A DNA stretch of 64,000 nucleotides, taken from positions 806,001 through 870,000 of the forward strand of contig NZ_JAHEAG010000001.1 of assembly GCF_018596315.1 (NCBI RefSeq), read 5' to 3'. Numbering within the stretch: position 1 is the first letter of the stretch; every line of letters begins with the position of its first letter. Under the pieces are notes generated by a model that saw only the letters and a list, made by a program, of their open reading frames with translations, was not told where the DNA came from and made no database searches. This document shows positions 1 to 8,270 of the stretch, piece after piece. Source of the stretch: Bradyrhizobium sp. SRL28 (lineage in GTDB: Bacteria > Pseudomonadota > Alphaproteobacteria > Rhizobiales > Xanthobacteraceae). The translations under genes and the position numbers were made by a program.

Positions 1-213
1 AGTGCCGGCGAAATCGATGCCGGCGATCATCGGGAAGCGTCGCACCACCGGGGCCTTGCCGGTAACGGCCAGCCCATCCTTGTAGTTCAGCGTTGACCAC
101 TCGACCGCAACCGAGACGTCGCCTTCCATCAATTCGGCTTCGTCGAACTGCGTCAGTGCGACGGTGGTGCCCTTCTCCGCCTTGTCGATCCTGATGGCCT
201 TGAATGTTCCCAC
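1..213 (-). CDS. YhdH/AcuI-type NADPH-dependent acrylyl-CoA reductase, N-terminal part
   Basis: The gene runs off the left edge of the window; only the first 71 codons, read on the minus strand, are present. They give the typical N-terminus of the zinc-free medium-chain reductase family (YhdH/AcuI), including VEWSTLNYKDGLAVTGKAP followed by a PMIAGIDFAGT segment. The family reduces acrylyl-CoA or quinones with NADPH in the cytoplasm. The start is a GTG at 211-213 with a GGGGAG Shine-Dalgarno sequence about 8 bases upstream. The cofactor-binding half lies outside the window, so the exact substrate class is inferred from the N-terminus only. Confidence 0.8.
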   Translation of the reverse strand, partial: MGTFKAIRIDKAEKGTTVALTQFDEAELMEGDVSVAVEWSTLNYKDGLAVTGKAPVVRRFPMIAGIDFAGT

Positions 214-255
214 GGCAAACTCCCCGGACTTTTCTCTGTCGGAGTGTTTACCGCA

Positions 256-1506
256 TCAGGCGGGTTGTGCAACCGGGCGCGCGACCGGCTGTTCGACGAT
301 CGGCAGGTTGATCAGCGCCGACAGCACGCCGAACACGATCGAGAGCCACCAGATCGGCGTGTAGGAGCCGAACTGCTCGAACACCACGCCGCCGAGCCAG
401 ACCCCGAGGAAGCCGCCGACCTGATGGCTGACGAAGGCGAAGCCGTACAGTGTGGCGAACCAGCGGGTGCCGAACATCAGCGCCACCAGCGCCGAGGTCG
501 GCGGCACCGTCGAGAGCCAGGTCAGGCCGGTAGCGGCGCCGAATACGATCGCCGAGAAGGTAGTAATCGGAAACGAGATGAACGCCATGATCGACAGCGC
601 GCGGGCAAAGTAGATGATCGAGAGGATATAACGCTTCGGATATTTGTTCTGCAGCCAGCCGACGCTGAGCGAGCCGATGATGTTGAAGAGACCGATGGCC
701 GCGACCACCCAGCCGCCGGTCCACGCCGCGACGCCGCGATCGGCGAGATAGGCCGGCAGATGCACGGTGATGAAGGCGAGTTGGAAGCCGCAGGTGAAGA
801 AGCCGAGCACCAATAGAACATAGGAGCGATGGCCGAACGCCTCCGCCAGCGCGGTCTTGAACGATTGCTGGTCGCCAACAGGCTCGTTCGACGACGTCGA
901 AGGCGGCGTCGCGATCGCGAGCGAGAGCGGCACGATCAGCAGCATCAGCAGAGCGAACACCGTCAGCGCCGCCTCCCAGCCGAAATTGTCGATCATCGCG
1001 ACGCCGAACGGCGCGAACAGGAATTGCCCGAACGAGCCGGCCGCGGTGCCGGCGCCGAGCGCAAAGCCGCGCTTCTCGGGCGGCAAGAGCTTGCTGAATG
1101 CCGAGAGCACCAAATTGAACGAACAGCCGGATAGACCGAAGCCGATCAGGACGCCGGCGCCGAGATCGAGCGAAAGCGGCGCCGTCGAATAACGCATCAG
1201 GAGCAGACCGCCGGCATAGAGCAGCGCACCGACGATCATCACACGCAGGATGCCGAAGCGATCGGCGATAGCGCCCGCGATCGGCTGGCCCAGGCCCCAC
1301 AACAGGTTCTGCAGCGCCAGCGCGAGGCCGAACACGTCGCGTCCCCAGGCGAAATCGCGGCTCATCGGCTGGACGAAAAAGCCGAGGCTCGAGCGCGGCC
1401 CGAAGCTCAACAGCGCGATCGCGCAGCCGCAGATGATGATAACGAGCGGCGTCCGCCAGGTGCCAAGGCCGGAAGATGGACGAAGGTCGCCGGTCGTTAC
1501 AGCCAT
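256..1506 (-). CDS. MFS transporter
   Basis: This 416-residue protein has about twelve hydrophobic segments split into two halves by a hydrophilic loop near residues 195-215, the usual Major Facilitator layout. The conserved loop between the second and third helices reads GAIADRFGILRVM (near residue 80), the family's G-x-x-x-D-R-x-G-R-like motif. It should sit in the inner membrane and move a small solute by secondary transport. The nearest family by feel is the oxalate/formate-antiporter-like or monocarboxylate group, but the substrate cannot be read from sequence. The ATG start has GGGGA 6 bases upstream. It stands alone, with a palindromic repeat on its upstream side. Confidence 0.85.
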   Translation of the reverse strand: MAVTTGDLRPSSGLGTWRTPLVIIICGCAIALLSFGPRSSLGFFVQPMSRDFAWGRDVFGLALALQNLLWGLGQPIAGAIADRFGILRVMIVGALLYAGGLLLMRYSTAPLSLDLGAGVLIGFGLSGCSFNLVLSAFSKLLPPEKRGFALGAGTAAGSFGQFLFAPFGVAMIDNFGWEAALTVFALLMLLIVPLSLAIATPPSTSSNEPVGDQQSFKTALAEAFGHRSYVLLVLGFFTCGFQLAFITVHLPAYLADRGVAAWTGGWVVAAIGLFNIIGSLSVGWLQNKYPKRYILSIIYFARALSIMAFISFPITTFSAIVFGAATGLTWLSTVPPTSALVALMFGTRWFATLYGFAFVSHQVGGFLGVWLGGVVFEQFGSYTPIWWLSIVFGVLSALINLPIVEQPVARPVAQPA

Positions 1507-1680
1507 GTGTTTCCCCTGATCGATCGGCGCCTGGAACCGCCAGCCGAAATGTTAGGATGAGTTAATGCATCTGCATGAAAAGCCCAAGGGGCGCGATGCA
1601 AAAATTCTCGCTGCAGGGCAGCCCTGCAAAATCGGCGAGTGCAATCGGACCATCAGGGAGAACAATTTTTGCCGTAGGGC

Positions 1681-1768
1681 GTAGCCCGGATGGAGCGAAG
1701 CGCAATCCGGGACCGTCTCAAACGCGGGGCAACCGGCCCCGGATTTCGCTTCGCTTCATCCGGGCTAC
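1681..1768. repeat. Palindromic intergenic repeat (GTAGCCCGGATG family)
   Basis: The left arm GTAGCCCGGATGGAGCGAAG and the right arm, ending CTTCATCCGGGCTAC, are near-perfect reverse complements around a roughly 30-base middle. The unit lies between two co-directional minus-strand genes, the MFS transporter and the SleB hydrolase. It looks like a REP/RPE-type element able to form a long hairpin in RNA or DNA. Confidence 0.8.
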
Positions 1769-1780
1769 AGGACGACGTCG

Positions 1781-3232
1781 TTACCGCTTCGCGCTGACCT
1801 GCTCGGCCGAGCTTTGTGCGGCTTCGGCGAGCTTGGCGGAGATCGCCGCGGTTTCGGCCTGGCTTCCCCAGCTCGGCGCGTCGCTGCCGTTGCCCCAGGC
1901 GCGCGGCCGGTAGAAGGTGTGTACGCCGGTCTTGTACATCTTCTTCATTTCATTGACCCAGGACGGCCGCACCCAATAGGCGTGGTAGTGCGTCGACTTG
2001 TCGACTTCCGGCAGCCAGAGCTGGCCGTCGAGCATCGCCTTCGCGATCTTCTTTGCGCGCTCCCACATGTCGGGTTCGCGAATGACGTCCTTGTTGTTGT
2101 CGCAGGCGAAGGTGAACTGGCAGGCCAAATGGCGATGCTTGTTCTGGTAGACCACGCCGCACACGGTTTCCGGATATTTGCCGGAGAAGGCGCGGTTCAG
2201 CACCACCTGCGCCACCGCCATCTGGCCCCGCACCGCTTCGCCGCGGGCTTCGAAGTAGATGGCTTCAGCCAGACACTTCTCCGACTTGGCGCGCGACTTT
2301 TCGTCGAACAGGCCGAGACGTTCGGCGGGCGTCTTGGCGCGCTGGTTGTCGGAATTGACCTCGCCCTTCGGCGCAACGCTCTCGCCCATCTCGCCGGCCC
2401 GCACCGGACCATCGGCATCGACCGGAAGCGAGGCCATCACCTTCATGTCGGGATCGGGAATCGCGCCCGGCATCACGATGACAGGCTCTTCGCCGGGCTG
2501 CCAGCGCTCGATGCTTTCGGGCGAACCAAGCGACGAACCAAAGAACAGGCTCGAGGTCTTGAAGGAGAAACCATCGCGCGGCGGCGCAGGCGCGCGCGCG
2601 GCCTCGCGCTTTTCCGGAACAATCTTGAGATCGTCCTGAGGTCGGGTTTCGAGCGACAGCGACATGTCGAATTGCGGCAGCGGCGGCGCGCTCAGCGCGG
2701 CCTGCAGCTCGGGATCGAGCGGCGCGCGCTCGACGGACGGCGCCGTCCCGGCGGTCTTGGCGCCCTTGACCGATGTATTCGATGTCGCGGGATCCTCGGT
2801 CACCGGCGCGCGCTCGGCGGGGCTTGCTGTTTCCGCAGGGGGCGGCGTCACAATGAGGCGATCGCCTTTCAGCGTGCGATCGACCTTGGGAAAATCGGCG
2901 GCATGATAACGCGGCGGCGGAGCGACGAGCGGATTGCGCGTCACGGATCCTGTGATGTCGATGCCCTGATTGTCGAGACTGGCGAGGCGGTAGGTTGCCG
3001 TTTGCGGTGACGAGGTTCCGATCGGACGGCCGAAGCTGAATGTCGCGACCTGGATGGTGCCGGCGGAGGAGAACACCCGCTTCTGCCAGCGCTCGGCGAC
3101 GCCGGGCTGGCGCGCCAGCAGCGAAGCGATATCCTGATATCCGATCTCGGTCGGCATCAATGCGAAGACGCAGAGACCGAGGCCGAAGGACGCGAACCGC
3201 GCGCCCTTCGGCTGGCTACGCAACACAAACAT
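1781..3232 (-). CDS. SleB-type cell wall hydrolase, membrane-anchored
   Basis: The C-terminal third (about residues 319-455) is a SleB/CwlJ-type hydrolase domain with CLAEAIYFEARGE, QMAVAQVVLNRAF and a KSTHYHAYWVRPSW segment. These enzymes cut peptidoglycan, and the glutamate in EARGE is the expected catalytic acid. The N-terminus has a hydrophobic stretch (FGLGLCVFALMPTEIG) that fits a signal anchor or signal peptide, followed by a long proline- and alanine-rich periplasmic linker of roughly 250 residues. I chose the ATG at 3230-3232; an in-frame TTG five codons upstream is possible, and neither has a strong Shine-Dalgarno. It is probably a growth-phase remodelling enzyme in a non-sporulating bacterium. 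Confidence 0.85.
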   Translation of the reverse strand: MFVLRSQPKGARFASFGLGLCVFALMPTEIGYQDIASLLARQPGVAERWQKRVFSSAGTIQVATFSFGRPIGTSSPQTATYRLASLDNQGIDITGSVTRNPLVAPPPRYHAADFPKVDRTLKGDRLIVTPPPAETASPAERAPVTEDPATSNTSVKGAKTAGTAPSVERAPLDPELQAALSAPPLPQFDMSLSLETRPQDDLKIVPEKREAARAPAPPRDGFSFKTSSLFFGSSLGSPESIERWQPGEEPVIVMPGAIPDPDMKVMASLPVDADGPVRAGEMGESVAPKGEVNSDNQRAKTPAERLGLFDEKSRAKSEKCLAEAIYFEARGEAVRGQMAVAQVVLNRAFSGKYPETVCGVVYQNKHRHLACQFTFACDNNKDVIREPDMWERAKKIAKAMLDGQLWLPEVDKSTHYHAYWVRPSWVNEMKKMYKTGVHTFYRPRAWGNGSDAPSWGSQAETAAISAKLAEAAQSSAEQVSAKR

Positions 3233-3702
3233 TGTACGCTCACGCAACGCTTACACGATCGAACTTCAGTACATCCGTGCAATTCGACCTTTTTTGTTGG
3301 TATCGAATTTAGGTTGCCGGGGAGTTAATCGGCGTGGCCTGCGTGCTACACGCAAGACTTCGCGAGATTTTCGCGGATCGCATGAGAAGTGTTGGTAAAT
3401 GGCCACTCGATGAAAGTGGTAAACATCTCGTCAACGAAGATGATGAAGAAATTTCCGCGCAAGTTTCTCTTTCGCATCTTTGCGTGCATAGCGGCGCGTC
3501 CTGCCGAAATGTCGAGGAAATCTGCGAGACCGAAGTTTCACCGTCATTGCGAGCGAAGCGAAGCAATCCATCTCACGGCATAATGGATGGATGGATTGCT
3601 TCGTCGCTTGCGCTCCTCGCAATGACGGCTTTCACGCGTGCACCAAAACGCGAATGCCCGGGACAAGCCCGGGCATGACGCCGTTTTCATTGCTGCGAAG
3701 GC
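3233..3702. other. Intergenic region with two repeats, no convincing gene
   Basis: This 470-base gap between the SleB hydrolase and ppdK contains a family-B palindromic repeat at 3541-3628 and one arm of another repeat type (TGCCCGGGACAAGCCCGGGC) at 3655-3680. Open frames of 60-114 codons cross it, but they run through the repeat sequences and have no recognisable domain or good ribosome-binding site. The A+T-rich 3240-3320 part probably holds the SleB promoter. Confidence 0.6.
3541..3628. repeat. Family-B palindromic repeat (copy 1)
   Basis: The arms CGTCATTGCGAGCGAAGCGA and its complement ending CGCAATGACGG bracket a centre with ATGGATGGATGGATTGCTTC. Other copies are at 25176, 51795, 56439, 57321 (partial) and 61903. 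All six lie between co-directional genes. Confidence 0.85.
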
Positions 3703-6576
3703 TTACGCCTGGCTCGCAACCGTCTTGCCAAGAGCGGCCTGCGCAGCGGCGAGGCGGGCGATCGGCACGCGGTAGGGCGAGCACGAGACGTAGTCGAGCC
3801 CGATCTCGTGGCAGAACGCCACTGAAGCCGGATCGCCGCCATGCTCGCCGCAAATGCCGACCTTGAGACCGGGCCGGGTCTTGCGGCCGCGGGCGACGCC
3901 GATCTTCACGAGTTCGCCGACGCCATCGCGATCGACCGAGATGAACGGATCGATCTCCAGGATCCCCTTGCTGACATAGGTGCCGAGGAAGCTCGCCGCG
4001 TCGTCGCGGCTGATGCCGTAGGTAGTCTGGGTCAGGTCGTTGGTGCCGAACGAGAAGAACTCCGCGGTCTGCGCGACGTCGCCGGCCATCAGGCATGCGC
4101 GCGGCAACTCGATCATCGTACCAACTTGATAAGCGAGCTTCTTGCCGGTCTCCTTCATCACCGACTGCGCTGTGGCGTCGATGCGCGCCTTGACCAGATC
4201 GAACTCGGCCTTGGTCGCGATCAGCGGCACCATCACCTCGAGGCCGACGGCCTTGCTGGTGCGCTTTTCGGCTTCAACCGCCGCTTCGAAGATCGCGCGC
4301 GCCTGCATCTCGGCGATCTCAGGATAGGCAATGGCGAGGCGGCAGCCGCGGAAGCCCAGCATCGGGTTGAACTCGGCGAGATCGCGGGCGCGATCGGCGA
4401 GCCGGCGCGGATCGGTGTTCATCGCGCGCGCGACTTCCTCGATCTCGGCCTGGGTGTGCGGCAGGAACTCGTGCAGCGGCGGATCGAGCAGGCGGATCGT
4501 GACGGGCAGCCCCTTCATGATCTCGAACAGCTCGACGAAATCCGCGCGCTGCATCGGCAGCAGTTTTGATAGCGCCGCACGGCGCGACTGTTCGTCCTCG
4601 GAAAGGATCATCTCGCGCACGGTGCGGATGCGGGTTTCCTCGAAGAACATGTGCTCGGTGCGGCATAGCCCGATGCCCTCACCGCCGAACTTGATGGCGG
4701 TGCGTGCATCTTCCGGCGTGTCGGCGTTGACGCGAACGCCCAGCTTGCGAACCTGATCGGCCCAGCCCATCAGGGTGCCGAATTCGCCCGACAGTTTCGG
4801 TTCGATCATCGGCATCCGGCCGGCCAGCACCTGGCCCAGCGAACCGTCGATGGTGATGACGTCGCCGGTCTTGAAGGTGCGCGAGCCGATGCTCATGGTG
4901 CCGCGGCCGTAGTCGACGCGAATGGCGCCGCAGCCGGAGACGCAGGGCTTGCCCATGCCACGCGCGACCACGGCGGCGTGCGAGGTCATGCCGCCGCGAG
5001 TGGTGAGAATGCCTTCAGCGGCGTGCATGCCGTGAATGTCTTCCGGGCTGGTTTCGACCCGCACCAGGATGACGTTGCGGCCGTCGGCCTGCAGCTTGGC
5101 GGCTTCATCGGACGAGAACACGATCTCGCCCGATGCGGCGCCGGGCGAAGCCGGCAGGCCGGTCGCGATCACGTCGCGCTTGGCGGCGGGATCGATGGTC
5201 GGATGCAGCAATTGATCCAGCGAAGCCGGATCGATCCGCATCACCGCGTCCTTTTTCGAGATCAGGCCTTCATTGGCGAGTTCGACCGCGATGCGCAGCG
5301 CCGCTTTCGCCGTGCGCTTGCCGCCGCGGGTCTGCAGCATCCACAATTTGCCCTGCTCGACCGTGAACTCCATGTCCTGCATGTCGCGGTAGTGCTTCTC
5401 GAGCAGCGTGTAGAACCGCGTCAGTTCCTTGAACGCCTCCGGCATCGCGCTTTCCATCGACGGCTTGTCGGAGCCGGATTCCTGGCGCGCTTCCTCGGTG
5501 ATGTCCTGCGGCGTGCGGATGCCCGCCACCACGTCCTCACCTTGCGCGTTGATCAGGAATTCGCCGTAGAGCTTGCTCTCGCCGGTGGAGGGATTGCGCG
5601 TGAACGCGACGCCGGTCGCGGACGTCTCGCCCATATTGCCGAACACCATGGCCTGAATGTTGACGGCGGTGCCCCAGGATTCCGGAATGTCGTGCAGGCG
5701 GCGGTAGGTCACCGCACGCGCATTCATCCAGGATGAGAATACCGCGCCGATCGCGCCCCACAATTGCTCGTGCGGATCCTGCGGAAAATCCTTGCCGGTC
5801 TCGCGCGCCACCGCTTCCTTGTACTTGCCGACCAGTTCGACCCAGTCGTCGCCGGAAAGATCGGTGTCGAGCGTATAGCCCTGGCCGTCCTTGAAGGTGT
5901 CGAGGATGTCCTCGAAATGATGATGCTCGAAGCCGAGCACCACGTCCGAATACATCGTGATGAAGCGGCGATAGCTGTCATAGGCGAAGCGGCGATCGCC
6001 GGAGAGCTCGGCGAGCGCTTCGACCGTCTTGTCGTTGAGGCCGAGATTGAGCACGGTGTCCATCATGCCCGGCATCGAGGCGCGGCCGCCGGAGCGAACC
6101 GACACCAGAAGCGGATTCTTCGAATCGCCGAACGCCTTGCCAGTCAGCTTGCCGACGTGATCGAGCGCCTTCTCGACCTGCGCCTTCAGTGCGGCGGGAT
6201 AGGATTTGTCGTGCGCGTAGAAATAGGTGCAGACCGAGGTTGGAATGGTGAAGCCCGGAGGCACCGGCAGGCCGAGATTGGCCATTTCGGCGAGGTTGGC
6301 GCCCTTGCCGCCCAGCAGATCGCGCAGGCCCGCTTTGCCCTCCGCCTTGCCGTCCCCGAAAGTATAGACCCACTTGCCGGATTTTACCGCCTCGACGGCC
6401 GGCTTGCGAACCGCAGCCTTCTTGGCTGCACCCTTGGCGACCGGCTTGGCCGGGGCCTTCTTCAGCGCCTTGCGGGCGGAAGGGGCAGCGGCGGCGGCCT
6501 TGGGCCGGGCCGATGGCTTTGATTTCGCTGCAGATTTCACTGCAGCCTTCTTGGACTTCGCGACGGCTTTGGCCAT
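3703..6576 (-). CDS. ppdK: Pyruvate, phosphate dikinase with basic N-terminal extension
   Basis: This enzyme interconverts pyruvate, ATP and Pi with phosphoenolpyruvate, AMP and PPi, linking glycolysis and gluconeogenesis in the cytoplasm. An ATP-grasp domain covers roughly residues 70-330 (LLGGKGANLAEMANLGLPVP). The swivelling phosphohistidine domain has GGMTSHAAVVARGMGKPCVSG with the catalytic His near 533. The C-terminal PEP/pyruvate barrel has the GICGEHGGDPASVAF motif with the active Cys near 909. At 957 residues it is longer than the usual 870-890. The excess is a lysine/alanine/proline-rich tail of about 65 residues resembling histone H1. I chose the ATG at 6574-6576; an in-frame TTG three codons earlier is also possible. 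Confidence 0.95.
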   Translation of the reverse strand: MAKAVAKSKKAAVKSAAKSKPSARPKAAAAAPSARKALKKAPAKPVAKGAAKKAAVRKPAVEAVKSGKWVYTFGDGKAEGKAGLRDLLGGKGANLAEMANLGLPVPPGFTIPTSVCTYFYAHDKSYPAALKAQVEKALDHVGKLTGKAFGDSKNPLLVSVRSGGRASMPGMMDTVLNLGLNDKTVEALAELSGDRRFAYDSYRRFITMYSDVVLGFEHHHFEDILDTFKDGQGYTLDTDLSGDDWVELVGKYKEAVARETGKDFPQDPHEQLWGAIGAVFSSWMNARAVTYRRLHDIPESWGTAVNIQAMVFGNMGETSATGVAFTRNPSTGESKLYGEFLINAQGEDVVAGIRTPQDITEEARQESGSDKPSMESAMPEAFKELTRFYTLLEKHYRDMQDMEFTVEQGKLWMLQTRGGKRTAKAALRIAVELANEGLISKKDAVMRIDPASLDQLLHPTIDPAAKRDVIATGLPASPGAASGEIVFSSDEAAKLQADGRNVILVRVETSPEDIHGMHAAEGILTTRGGMTSHAAVVARGMGKPCVSGCGAIRVDYGRGTMSIGSRTFKTGDVITIDGSLGQVLAGRMPMIEPKLSGEFGTLMGWADQVRKLGVRVNADTPEDARTAIKFGGEGIGLCRTEHMFFEETRIRTVREMILSEDEQSRRAALSKLLPMQRADFVELFEIMKGLPVTIRLLDPPLHEFLPHTQAEIEEVARAMNTDPRRLADRARDLAEFNPMLGFRGCRLAIAYPEIAEMQARAIFEAAVEAEKRTSKAVGLEVMVPLIATKAEFDLVKARIDATAQSVMKETGKKLAYQVGTMIELPRACLMAGDVAQTAEFFSFGTNDLTQTTYGISRDDAASFLGTYVSKGILEIDPFISVDRDGVGELVKIGVARGRKTRPGLKVGICGEHGGDPASVAFCHEIGLDYVSCSPYRVPIARLAAAQAALGKTVASQA

Positions 6577-6667
6577 GGATTCCAACTATCCGAAAAGATG
6601 AGAAGATTGCGCGCCTTACACCACTTTGAAGGGTTCCGCGCAAGCCGCGAAACCCTGCTTTCCCGCG

Positions 6668-6823
6668 CTAGAACTTCAACATCTTGAACACGCCGAGGCC
6701 GGCCAAACCGACCACGATCAAGTAGATGGCGACGATGAAATTCAGGAACCGCGGCATAATCAGAATCAAGACGCCCGCGATCAGGGCGATGATCGGGGAA
6801 ATGTGCGCAGCATTGATGGTCAT
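6668..6823 (-). CDS. DUF3096 family small membrane protein
   Basis: A 51-residue protein begins MTINAAHISPIIALIAGVLI and continues through a second hydrophobic stretch (FIVAIYLIVVGLAGLGVF) to end MLKF. It fits the DUF3096 family of tiny proteins with two transmembrane helices, common in rhizobia. The ATG has GGAG 8 bases upstream. A sequence resembling an EcfG stress-sigma promoter lies about 85 bases upstream. Its function is unknown. It is not obviously in an operon with ppdK, which starts about 90 bases downstream on the same strand. Confidence 0.85.
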   Translation of the reverse strand: MTINAAHISPIIALIAGVLILIMPRFLNFIVAIYLIVVGLAGLGVFKMLKF

Positions 6824-6906
6824 TGAAATCTCCGGCTGATGGGTGGGGGATCGAATCGAGGATCGAGGGTGGCAACTTAACCGCTGGCGCGGTTTGGGAA
6901 TAGCAA

Positions 6907-6931
6907 GACGCCCACGACTTCAATGGGTTCC
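6907..6931 (-). promoter_or_regulatory. Possible EcfG-type promoter for the DUF3096 gene (one mismatch)
   Basis: On the minus strand, GGAAC (6927-6931) is followed after 16 bases by CGTC (6907-6910). The alphaproteobacterial general stress sigma factor EcfG recognises GGAAC-N16/17-CGTT, so this is one mismatch off. The start codon is at 6823. Confidence 0.3.
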
Positions 6932-7065
6932 AGCCTCCGCAACAATTCCCCAGAAATGCCTCGTATGAGGCCGCGATTTTGCCGGAACAATGCCGTACGC
7001 GATGAATTGGCCCCGCATCGTATGCGCTGGTGAAAGCCGGTGCTCTTCTCGCGAAGGAGTTGACC

Positions 7066-7428
7066 ATGCGGAACAGACTATTTGCCATTGCGGCGATCGC
7101 CGGTGCGATGGCCGCCCCGATCGTGGCACAGGCGCAGACCACGATCACCACCGGCACTGCCGGCGGCGGCACGGTCGTCATCGGCGAACACGAAGGTATC
7201 GTTGCCGCCCAGCGGCCGGCCTTCCGTGAATACATCGTGCGTGAACGCGTGCCTAACTACACGATTTCCGAGCGCGTGATCGTCGGCGGGGTGCTGCCGG
7301 AAACCGGCGTGACCTATTACGACGTGCCGCAATCGTTCGGCATGACGCCTTATCGCTACACCGTGGTGAACGGCCAGACGGTGCTGGTCGAACCGCGATC
7401 GCGTCGCATCGTTCAGGTGGTCGATTGA
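7066..7428 (+). CDS. DUF1236 domain protein, exported
   Basis: The 120-residue product has a signal peptide (MRNRLFAIAAIAGAMAAPIV, probable cleavage after AQA). A DUF1236-type C-terminal region follows, with DVPQSFGMTPYRYTVVNGQTVLVEP and a closing RRIVQVVD. DUF1236 proteins are periplasmic proteins of unknown role in rhizobia. I chose the ATG at 7066 because AAGGAG sits 7 bases before it and the signal peptide begins there; an upstream in-frame start at 7030 would spoil it. A strong intrinsic terminator lies about 70 bases downstream. Confidence 0.8.
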   Translation: MRNRLFAIAAIAGAMAAPIVAQAQTTITTGTAGGGTVVIGEHEGIVAAQRPAFREYIVRERVPNYTISERVIVGGVLPETGVTYYDVPQSFGMTPYRYTVVNGQTVLVEPRSRRIVQVVD

Positions 7429-7499
7429 CCTCAGTAGCCTGAACGATTGGTCCGGGCGCCGCGCAAGCGGATGTGCGCGAGATACGACCGGACACGAAG

Positions 7500-7535
7500 C
7501 CCCGCCCGGCGTCCCCTCCGGGCGGGGTTTTCTTT
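7500..7535 (+). terminator. Intrinsic terminator after the DUF1236 gene
   Basis: CCCCGCCCGG (7500-7509) pairs with CCGGGCGGGG (7518-7527) across an 8-base loop, followed by TTTTCTTT. This is a classical rho-independent terminator. Confidence 0.9.
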
Positions 7536-7567
7536 GTGCGTCTGAGTCGTGCGGCAGACGTGGTGCT

Positions 7568-7661
7568 GTAGGGTGGGCAAAGGAGCGTCAGCGACGTGCC
7601 CACCATTCCATCAGCTCGCTTTGGGGACGATGGTGGGCACGCTTCGCTTTGCCCACCCTAC
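7568..7661. repeat. Family-A palindromic repeat (copy 1)
   Basis: The arms GTAGGGTGGGCAAAGGAGCG and GGTGGGCACGCTTCGCTTTG-CCCACCCTAC are mutual reverse complements, each itself containing a GTGCCCACC/GGTGGGCAC pair. It lies between the convergent DUF1236 and methyltransferase genes. Other copies start at 15838, 21510, 32922 and 35069. Confidence 0.9.
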
Positions 7662-7664
7662 AAT

Positions 7665-8267
7665 TTATTCCCGAATTTCCAGTCCCGGCTTCTTCACCAC
7701 GAGCCGGTGAATCTTCTTCCCCGATGAGGCGGTGAGCGCCTCTTCGTCCAGCAACACCGTTGTCGCCTTCAGTTCCGTCAGCACCAAGGCGGCATCGAAG
7801 GCGACGTAAAGCCGCCCCTGCGCGTCGCGTTGATCGGCGCCCTCGGTGACGCGCCAGCTCAGGTAGAGAATGCCGCTGGGCTTGACGATATCGAGCAGCC
7901 GGCGAACCGATGCCGCAATCTGCTTGCGGTCGAGATGCATGATCACGGTTTCGCACAGGACGTTGTCGAACGTCCCGACGCCGCGCAGCTCGGGCAATTC
8001 GGCCTGCGCGAACTTGAAGGAAGGGTATCGCCGGCGCGCCTCGTTGAGCAGGCCTTCGGAAGGATCGAAGCCCACGGCCGAAAAACCGTTCGCATGGAGC
8101 CAGGCGACCTCGCGGCCGCAGCCGCAGCCGATATCGGCCGAAGTGCCGCCGCGCACGAAAAACCGCTCGACGACTTCCTGCAGGTCGACGGGCGACGGCT
8201 GACCGAGCCAATCCTTCGCGAACGCCGCCGCATCCAGGTCGTAAGCGGCGAGCGTCTGACGATCCAT
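7665..8267 (-). CDS. Class I SAM-dependent methyltransferase
   Basis: A 200-residue protein with a standard SAM-binding motif I (SADIGCGCGREVAWL, residues 43-57), an acidic motif at the end of strand 2 (AVGFDPSEGLLNEARRR), and a motif IV-like FDNVLCETVIMHL. The fold is that of small-molecule or generic class I methyltransferases. The substrate is unknown. It sits 3 bases downstream of glyS on the same strand and may be cotranscribed with glyQ-glyS. The ATG start overlaps no other gene. Confidence 0.8.
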   Translation of the reverse strand: MDRQTLAAYDLDAAAFAKDWLGQPSPVDLQEVVERFFVRGGTSADIGCGCGREVAWLHANGFSAVGFDPSEGLLNEARRRYPSFKFAQAELPELRGVGTFDNVLCETVIMHLDRKQIAASVRRLLDIVKPSGILYLSWRVTEGADQRDAQGRLYVAFDAALVLTELKATTVLLDEEALTASSGKKIHRLVVKKPGLEIRE

Positions 8268-8270
8268 GAT

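Noticed and set aside
1814..3010. A 398-codon frame opposite the SleB hydrolase
   Set aside because: Antisense shadow of a gene with a clear SleB domain; no start signals.
3334..3678. A 114-codon frame between SleB and ppdK
   Set aside because: Its 3' half is the family-B repeat and part of another repeat arm; translation of repeats is not a gene.
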